A stretch of DNA of 64,000 bases from Echinometra lucunter. Its lineage: Eukaryota; Echinodermata; Echinoidea; Camarodonta; Echinometridae. Where the stretch lies: positions 31,589,805-31,653,804 of the forward strand of contig CM057155.1 in NCBI GenBank assembly GCA_029962745.1, in the 5' to 3' direction. Shown one piece after another: positions 56,165 through 64,000 of this stretch. The translations under genes were made by a program, and so were the position numbers. A model generated the notes under the pieces. The model did no database searches. It was not told the origin of the DNA and worked only from the letters and a program-made list of their open reading frames with translations. Each line of letters opens with the position of its first letter. The stretch's first letter is position 1.

Positions 56165-57420
56165 CATGTATATCTAATAAAATAACAGTGTTGGTTAATA
56201 TCTGAAGGCTCACTTGTCTGTTCATTTGCATTCGTGACTTCAGATACAAAAAAAAAACCAACAACACACAAACAAAGCAACAACAATGGCATTAACAACA
56301 GCAACGTCATAAAAAAACACCACCACTACCACCACCAAGAACAACGACAACAGCAACAACAACAGCAACAACGTCAACAAATTATTTTCAAAGGGGCGTA
56401 TACGAAACTGGGAATCGCAAACAGAGGGTAACCATGGTTACAGACCTCTTTCAATACACTAGAGTCATGATGATTTTTTTCAACTTAATTTTCAATTCGC
56501 TTTAGCCAAAACTTCTGAACAGATATGAAGAAAACTTCGCGGCGGATGAAAAGGATATTCTCATTTCAGAACTGGTAACTCGAATTGAGCGATCAAGGTA
56601 ATATCATGAAGCTATATTCATATATTGGTTACCAAATAATGTGGCATGTGGGTAATTATGAACGGTCGTTTGGATGTCCAATTTAATATCAGCGAGAGTT
56701 GCTTCCCGAATTGACAGTCTGAATGGTTGAATGTGTTCACTCGGCTATAATGAAAAATGTACATCCATTATGACGTTTCAAAATGATATAAAATGTCCAT
56801 TTTGTGACATTAACTGTGATGAGTGGTGGGTCAATATTCCTCAACTGAATTCTGGTCAGCCACTTTATTCTTAGTTTACATCTTCTGTAATTATGGCCAT
56901 CAGGAGGAGAAATCCCTTGCACCTTTCACCTCCCCCTCCCCCTCCCCCTCCTCTCCCTCTCTATCTCTCTTCCATGCCCCCCTCACATTTTATCTCTTTC
57001 CGAAGATAAGTATCTATTTGCAGTTTTTTGTCTCATCAGAAACAGAATAGGTACACAAACATCAAAATGGGCATTCGTTTAGTACTGTTTTTAATCTCGT
57101 CACTTTTAATTAGATTTCTCCGATAGACGGTAATGCACCACCAAGGTCTAAGCCATTAATACATATTACCAGCCTAATGAATATTGCTCGCTATAATATA
57201 CGCGAACATGCAACGAACGATCAAACGGGAAGCTTATTAGTATTAGTAAAATGTCAAGTTTTCACATCACTCCTGGGATCTCCGGTATAAAGGAATTATT
57301 CTTATTTAGAAATATGATATTCCATCTAGTAAAAGAATGCGGACTCTTGGCGTGATTTTGTCGCCCGTTTATCATTTTTAATGAATATACCAGATCAGCA
57401 GAACTATCAAAGAGATAATG
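56165..57420. other. Stretch without recognised genes
   Basis: Holds an AAC/CAA-rich patch at about 56240-56385 and a C/T-rich patch at 56925-56980. No gene is visible. Confidence 0.4.
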
Positions 57421-57433
57421 GTTGGGCAAAGGC

Positions 57434-57680
57434 AAGGGCGGCGCCAGGGTATTTTGATAGGAGCAAGATGACCCTTAGGTGAGTTTGTTTAAGTTTTCAG
57501 TGAAAAAAACAGGGATATTGTTATAGTTGCATGACCCAACCTTCTCTTTTCCCATAATGTTCTTTATCCTTTCTCCTCCTTTTTCTTCGCGTTCTCCTCT
57601 TTTTTTTTTCTGTTTTGGTCACTTGAAAAATCATAGGGGGACGGTCGCCCCCTGCCCCCCCCCCCCGTAGCGCCGCCCTG
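57434..57680. mobile_element. hAT-like MITE, 247 bp
   Basis: Left AAGGGCGGCGCCAGGG and right GTAGCGCCGCCCTG are inverted with minor changes. Flanks GCAAAGGC and GCAAAGCC agree at 7 of 8 bases. A C tract lies inside the right end, as in the related elements. Confidence 0.65.
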
Positions 57681-57696
57681 GCAAAGCCTGATTCGA

Positions 57697-57735
57697 GGAG
57701 GAGGAGGAGGAGGAGGAGGAGGAGGAGGAGGAAGA
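57697..57735. repeat. (GGA)n microsatellite
   Basis: About 35 bp of GAG triplets. Confidence 0.9.
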
Positions 57736-58629
57736 GAAGAGAAACGCACTCCCCCTTCCCACCCTCCTAGCTCCCTCCCGGAACCACATCAATGTACATT
57801 CACCCAAATTTTACATATAGTTCTTCCTCCAGTCGCGTGATAGTTGAGAAATTATGCCAAGTTATGTTATGGTGCAGAGTGATAAATCCACGACTATCTA
57901 TGGTCCCTGTCAGACATGACACTTCTCTTCAACTTTAACATTCTTTCTGAATGACGTTATGACAATAGGGGTCTTTCCAGTATACCCATTCAACAGTGCC
58001 TAGTCGGTCTGGGCGCCGCTGAGATGACGTCAGCACTAAAGAATAGTACATGTAGTTCTATTTCTGTGCACGCTTGAGTCCGGGTCCCCTTTTCGGAACG
58101 GGATGCAAATAGAGAAGCCAAGGGTTATAATTATTATCGGTGGTTTCGCCATAATCTGGGTCTAAAATACATGTTTAGAGGTGAATAGGCCGACTGACTC
58201 ATTCATTGCGAAGTTCTTGCCTTATAAGGAACTCAAAGTGGTTAGTTGCAAGGGTCCTGTTTTTAGGAACGAAGGAGAAACAAATAACAAGACGATAATC
58301 ACTGATAATGACGAAACAGGGGTGTATATAAGGGCTTAAAAACTTTAGCTGAGAAAGAGCTGAGAAAGAGTTAACTGTTGGTTTGCCTATAGATTGAAAC
58401 ACAATTGATACACGAAGAGTGTCATTGATAGACTTCAGGAAAGGGAAGCTCAGTCAGAGTAACCCTGAAATATTCGAAATAAAATTCAATTATATTATCT
58501 CTTACAGATTTTCTGTGCAATCAGAGTGAATTTTCTTCAAGCTCGTTGATCTGCATTACCAGGAAACCCACCAGACTACGGACAGAGCCTACAAAGCTAA
58601 ATCCATATTCTTACCCCATTCATTCCGAA

Positions 58630-59040
58630 GAAAAGTGAGTTGCACACAAGTTTGATCACGTGATAATACCGGCGCCCCGCCCATCTTCTGTGTTGTGTGA
58701 TCCACAGCCACCGACCGACACACGCCGAGAGAACACACCTACTTCCAGCGCACCGTTCTGTAACTGAACAGCATAATATTTCACACACACACTGACTCTG
58801 CTTCGATCCCCTGTACATTTCGCCGAACAATCGCGTTCGGAAGTGTGTACAGCACATACCCAACACAATTCGTATGCATTTGTGTCTTGGCAGCGGAGAG
58901 TTTGAGACGGAGAACTAAAATTGGAATCTCAAGCCGAAATTCAAGGATCACGCTCGTTGGGCTAACCGTTCGTAGCTTACCTACAACTTTTTGAAGTGGA
59001 TAAATATTGACGTCTAACACGAAGTATCTTTATTTTGCAG
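58630..59040 (+). promoter_or_regulatory. Candidate promoter and untranslated first exon
   Basis: GATCACGTGATAATACCGGC (E-box) and GCGCCCCGCCCATC (GC-box-like) precede about 350 bp of moderately GC-richer DNA that ends TTATTTTGCAG|GTGAGTCAAG, a near-consensus donor. No conserved ORF is seen, so this would be a non-coding first exon of a + gene continuing past the window. A TTTTGCAG acceptor reading is also possible. Inference only. Confidence 0.35.
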
Positions 59041-62000
59041 GTGAGTCAAGATCACTATACTAGTATTATCAAATCATTTAATTACACCCTCGATCGTTTG
59101 TCGCACAGTGAGAGAGCGAGAGAGTGAGTTGACTTGGCTTCTGTGTAGCAAGAGGATTTGACTCGGCCTCGAACAGGTGTTTCCCAAATCGTTAGGTTGC
59201 TGTTGTTCCTATCGATAATTGTGAGAAAGTGTGCAGGTGTATATCGTATGCTAATTGATGTTCATTTGTAGTTGTATATATGTTAACTGTTATGGCAGTG
59301 ACGCATTATAGGCCATGTATTGCTCACAATATGAATCCTGGATATGTGCGATTTGTTTTTCAAACTGATAGAAGTTTTTTCATGACGGAGCTTGCTAAAT
59401 AAAACGTGCAGCCATGTTTTAACAAACCTGTTTGCTCAGCATGTAATTTTTGCATTCTGAAATATGAAGTAATTTCACGTGATCTGGCATTGCTTGATAG
59501 AGCCTGTCACTATGGTAAAGCTTATAGCTGTGAAGTCTTTATGCACGTAATCAGTAACAATAATCATGAAACGTGCTTAGTGCTTACAGCTCCCCACAAT
59601 AATCGAAACCATGCAACCATATTCAGCTCGAGAGGAGTGGCACTGTTCGTTCCGGTACGAGTCCGTCTGTTACGTAATATGTACAGTTGTACTACTGTGA
59701 CTGTACTGCAAGTAAACTGCAGGAATTGGCTCGTGCAGTGCACGATTAAGTAGACAGCCTGTAAGCATACGTCTACGAATTTTCTAAATGGTACATTAGG
59801 GAAACCTCAGGAAAAGATAACTCGTTATCACGATCAGGCGCCTCAACTTACTACTTTGCATGAATAGTTTGTACTGAGTTTTTTGTTTTTGTTTGGTGAG
59901 AAATCGTTCTCGATTTTGTTTACAGGAAATTGTCAGTTATCATTTTTGTCAACTCTTTCTTTGTCTAATGTAAATCATCTTCATGTGCCATTGATTTAAT
60001 CAGCATCAATTTTACTCGCATTCAGTATTTATGAATAAAATGAACTATGTTGCCTGGAGAATGAGATGTACATTATTAATTATGTGAATCAAAACAGGAC
60101 GCTTTATAAGAATGATACTGAACAATCTGCACGGAAAAAAAAGTCTCAGAACTTAACCCAGACCATGGCCAAACTCGTAAAAATAATTTCCTCAGCTTCA
60201 ACCTTTAGCCCATTTTAAAAGCAAATGTGGGTGCGACCCTTTCTTTGTCTCAGGTTATGATCCACAATGCACAAGACTACAAAGGGGGAACATCCTGGAA
60301 AACACATTAAATTACTCCCATGTCATTAGATCCATGATTCTTGATGGAGCCCGTAAGCTTGTAGACATGTGCTGTCTAAAAAAATCGAGTGAGGAGTTTG
60401 TAAGATTAGCGGTGCATGTGTCGTCTGCTTAAAGTATCAATTACCATGACAACAACCACTGGCTACGAGATCATGAACGCGTCCATAGCCTGGGGGCGAT
60501 TTCAGCATGCATTTTTACAATGTTTGGAAGGAGTGTACCAACTGCTATGTTGGGTAGAACAAGACCGTTCATGTTTCCATACCACAAAACTACGTGCACA
60601 TTCCTCCCTTCAGATTTTCCAAAGCACCATTGAAGGGGGCGGGGGGGGGGGGTGGTTTGTGAACATTCAAGATAATTATGACTAGACCTCTGTGTACTTC
60701 AGTCTGTAGGCTTAAACAGATTCGATAAAGTTGTTTGCTTGGCCTTTCACAGCAAGGTATATAGCGAAAGGAAGAAATGAGAAGACACGTAAATTCACTA
60801 GGAACTACAATGCTCTTCAGCCAAGAAAGTTATCACTTGATGTTCAAATTGTGGCAAGTGAAATATGAATTATTGGATCCCTCCAGCTATTACTATTTCC
60901 TGTTTGGAACGTTAGATTATTTTGTATTTGTGCTATGGCAAATGTTTATTCCGGTTCCTGTAGAGCATAACGAGATGTTTTCTCTTTCATTTTCTGCCGC
61001 CGTGAACGGTCTACTGGCATGACTGGTTTCATTCGAGAATAATGTTGTTCATGAAGTACATGTAGGCCTACATAATTATTTGTGCAGTTATTTATTGTCT
61101 ACATTATTATGTAGCAATAGATAGACTCCGTTGTAAAAAGACGACGCAATCCTTTCATCTTGCGATGCTCGTAGATAAGGTAACTGAGCAGGTGATAGAT
61201 GCATGCCCTTAGATGCAAGACATTTGAATAACATTCTACTGCTACAGGACTGAGGGATATTGTTATGACTGAATATAATGAACGTAATAAACGACCTTTA
61301 GCATACCAGCATTATTCTGAACACTAATAGTCTGACTGGGGTCACCGCTTTTACGCGAGGTATAAACACTCTTTCACAAATGAAATTTATCAGTTAATGA
61401 TAGCTCTTTGCCACATTGAGTGAACCATCTGCCACTCTGCAGTGTATTCCCCCCTATTATCAGTAATCAGCTTGCAGCCTTGCACTTTATAGGGAGGATC
61501 TCACCAGGCCGCGTGCGATTTTTGCACTTCCTCCAAATGCATTAATTTGGATATTATAAGACAGTGATGGCCATAACCACCCTATTCAAAATGCCCTGCA
61601 TGATATTGTAAGATGGATATAATTATTAATTATGAATAGAAAGGGGGGAGGGCTCTTTCAGCTTGGAGAACTGGCACGTTATAGTTGAATATATTCCCTG
61701 ATGCAGTTTATTTTTGTGTAAATGATACACACACAACAACTCTAATTTTGGGGGTGGGTGGAAATTCGGAGGTGACTGTGTATTGATTATGAATTTTCAA
61801 AAGTTAAGGAGAAAAAAAAATAAAGAAATTGTTTCCCCTTTGCCAATAGTTTTCATCTTTCCCTTCAGTGACAAACCCGTTGAACAAGGGTTGAAGGTGG
61901 AGTTAGCATGGTTTTTGTCTCGTTTATGTTGCTGTCAGTCTGTTAACCCCCTCTCAATAGAAGATGTTCATGTATCGTCTGCATTACATAAAAGGCAACA

Positions 62001-62060
62001 TCAGATTTACTGGAAGAAATTAAACCAAACTCTGTTCCATCTGTTAGGCGTACATACATT
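59041..62060. other. Stretch without recognised genes
   Basis: AT-rich DNA with scattered ORFs of up to 115 codons, none with family similarity or coding bias that I can support. It may be intron of a gene starting near 58.7 kb. Confidence 0.4.
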
Positions 62061-62063
62061 ATG

Positions 62064-62319
62064 CACTCTAAAAATATTTGGTAAAAATGTGCCATGCGGG
62101 TAATTATGTGTCCAACCAACTTTGGGCATTGCTTTTTATCCAATTTGATGGAAATTTTGCCCATTCTAAAGTAATTACTGCTTATTTTTACCCTAATTGG
62201 ACAATATGCTTCCCGCATGGGGTACTAAAAATATTGCCCAAAGTTGGGTGGACATGTACATGTACTGTAATTACCCTCGTGCTGGTTAAATGATATTTTA
62301 CCCAATATTTTTTACAGTG
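62064..62319. mobile_element. MITE with CACTGTAAAAAATATT ends
   Basis: Left CACTCTAAAAATATTTGGTA and right (inverted) CACTGTAAAAAATATTGGGT match, with further inner pairing of GCGGGTAATTA, CCAACTTTGGGCA and their complements. 256 bp, no coding. Confidence 0.7.
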
Positions 62320-62844
62320 TAGAGCAACATACTCTTCAAGTATTATGTTGTTGTAAATATGGCAAAATACATGTAGTTCTGTGCAGTAAAAGAGGTAATA
62401 CTGACATAGTACATCCTTGATGCAGTCAAGGAGGTAACCATAAACACCTCCGTGATGCAGCTTTTATAGCTTCATTCCTGGTATAAGAATGAGACGCCTT
62501 TGTTCCACGTGGCGTAAATGGCCATGTTATTACTGATCTGTTTTAATAACAAACATCCTCAGGAAAATGTTTTTATTTCCCTGTGTTGATATCTCATTAC
62601 AAACATTCACCAGACACTTTCCTTTCCTGGTGTGGTATACCACATGCTAAATCAGTCAACAAACCCTTCAACTTAATTGTTCATTTTTTTTCCTGCTCCA
62701 TTATGCTTCACTCTTAATTGTCCAGTCATGATGGAAGGTTTGATTCTTTTTTGACATCAAGATTTGCTTCGAAATGTATGTCGGCAAGTCCAAGCTAGTA
62801 CAATGTGTCTTTTCCAATATGTTTTGGACCAGATCTAGAAACGA

Positions 62845-62867
62845 TAATAACTATTAATAATAATAAT

Positions 62868-62927
<60 letters not shown>

Positions 62928-63395
62928 GATAATAATAATAATAATGATGATAATAATAATAATAATAATAATAATGATAATAATAATAAATAATAATAAT
63001 AATGATGATAATAATAATAATAATGATGATGATGATAATAATAATAATAATAATAATAATGATAACAATAATAATAATTAATAAATAATAATAATAATGA
63101 TAATAATAAGTAATAATAATAATAATAATAATAATAATGATAATAATAATGATAATAATAATGAGAACTGGGTTTATTTACCCAGGGTAGCCACAACAGT
63201 ATTACCACTGGCACTGTTCTTCCTGCGGGCCCTGCAAATATCATTACTCCAGCAATGGGAGGTACCCGGTCCTGTGTTGAGAGGGACACATGCGAGCAAA
63301 ACAACCTTGTCCAAGGATGTAAGCACCAGGCGAGGATCGAATCCAGGACCTCTCGTATGGGAGGCTAGAGCCTTCACCACTATGCCACAGTACAT
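62845..63395 (-). mobile_element. tRNA-derived SINE with expanded ATT tail (minus)
   Basis: On - the head CTGTGGCATAGTGGTGAAGG and B-box-like GGATTCGATCC are followed by CTTACATCCTTGGACAAGG, CAGGGCCCGCAGGAAGA and the 3' end GCTACCCTGGGTAAATAAAC. The tail then becomes about 320 bp of ATT/ATC triplets (62847-63165 on +). ORFs in the tail are artefacts. Confidence 0.85.
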
Positions 63396-64000
63396 CCACA
63401 TGACTCCTATTACTGATAGATTACTGTGTAAATATCAAATAAGATAATATCCTTATAGACATGCAGCTGGGATCTCCACCAATATGAAGTATAAATTCCA
63501 TATATCAGTATGACGATGATGTCAATAACGTCATGATGATATTTTTCGTATTATATGGGACATCGAAACAACCAGATCCATTGCACGTGCCCTTGAATCC
63601 TCCAAGGAATGTTTTTTTTTTCCTACGTCTTTTATGTTCAGGCGTAACATTCTTCAGTTTCTTATGTTCAAGGATTAATTGGTTCAGTGTTTAGTATAAT
63701 TATGTAGTATGTTTAGTATAATTATGTCTATCTGCATGAAATATTGACTAATCTTAGCTTGATAATATTGTAGCTGTAAGTCAATAGTAAATAAATAAAC
63801 AACAATATAACAATAAAGTTGATATGATATTCATGCATAGACACGAAGAGATAATCAGGGGATATCAGTGCTTCAGTGTAAACAGATCAAACTGAAGAGA
63901 CAATGAACGTATGTTGATATATTATGTTCAAGAGTGATTTAGATCATATATGCTCAATAAGCTGATAGGTTTGTTAGTATAGCTCGATAAAATAGCAGTT
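63396..64000. other. Stretch without recognised features
   Basis: AT-rich right edge of the window, including a tandem TTTAGTATAATTATGT duplication at about 63690-63728. No gene. Confidence 0.4.

Noticed and set aside
59406..59753. 115-codon ORF on +
   Set aside because: No ATG start in context, no recognised motif, no splice support; kept only as intron-like DNA.
62805..63304. Asn-, Ile- and Tyr-rich ORFs
   Set aside because: Translations of the ATT tail of a SINE.
1..64000. CRISPR arrays, prokaryotic operons or a phage
   Set aside because: Spliced genes, SINEs and microsatellites show a eukaryotic chromosome; no regularly spaced repeat-spacer array was found.

Overview
This is a eukaryotic window: spliced genes with long introns, AT-rich non-coding DNA, many microsatellites and a dense load of short DNA transposons and SINEs. 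Proteins and repeats point to a marine invertebrate deuterostome. An echinoderm (sea urchin-like) genome is my best guess, but the sequence alone does not prove it. Most long open frames are low-complexity microsatellite translations or repeats and are not genes.

Three conserved genes were assembled exon by exon. (1) The last two coding exons of a mitochondrial glycine carrier (SLC25A38 family) lie on + at 974-1066 and 3233-3259. (2) A five-exon FOR20/CEP20 (FOPNL) centrosomal gene lies on - from 12531 to 7307. Its phases all agree and give 172 aa. (3) A four-exon fascin gene lies on - from 28375 to 17508 and gives 520 aa. The fascin stop codon sits in the first unit of a roughly 48-bp tandem array that fills the proximal 3' flank, about ten more decayed copies of the last codons plus stop.

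From 32.8 to 41.8 kb there is an unrecognised small gene family in three copies. Locus A is on - (33818-32878). Locus B is on + and strongly decayed (34635-34995). Locus C is on + (40849-41784). All share the same structure: a 28-nt first coding exon, a phase-1 intron and one large second exon, with similar sequence upstream of the start. Each copy carries a different lesion. This is the best candidate for an undescribed gene family.

The rest is mostly mobile DNA. Five non-autonomous hAT-like elements have exact 8-bp target duplications (10587-12299, 13877-15230, 27179-27389, 37032-38167, 50062-51610) and a sixth has a 7/8 match (57434-57680). Four of the exact five and the 7/8 element have long G or C tracts, mostly just inside their ends, and two carry repeated GAGCGAGC-type motifs. 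There is also a TTAA-flanked piggyBac-like MITE, a TA-flanked mariner-like MITE, a 1.2-kb long-TIR element with a transposase helix-turn-helix remnant, several fold-back MITEs, and tRNA-derived SINEs (at least one family tailed by ATT repeats). One SINE has a 5' end resembling the Alu domain of 7SL RNA. The right third (53.5-64 kb) has no recognised coding sequence. A possible promoter with an untranslated first exon and a strong splice donor is at 58.6-59.05 kb on +.
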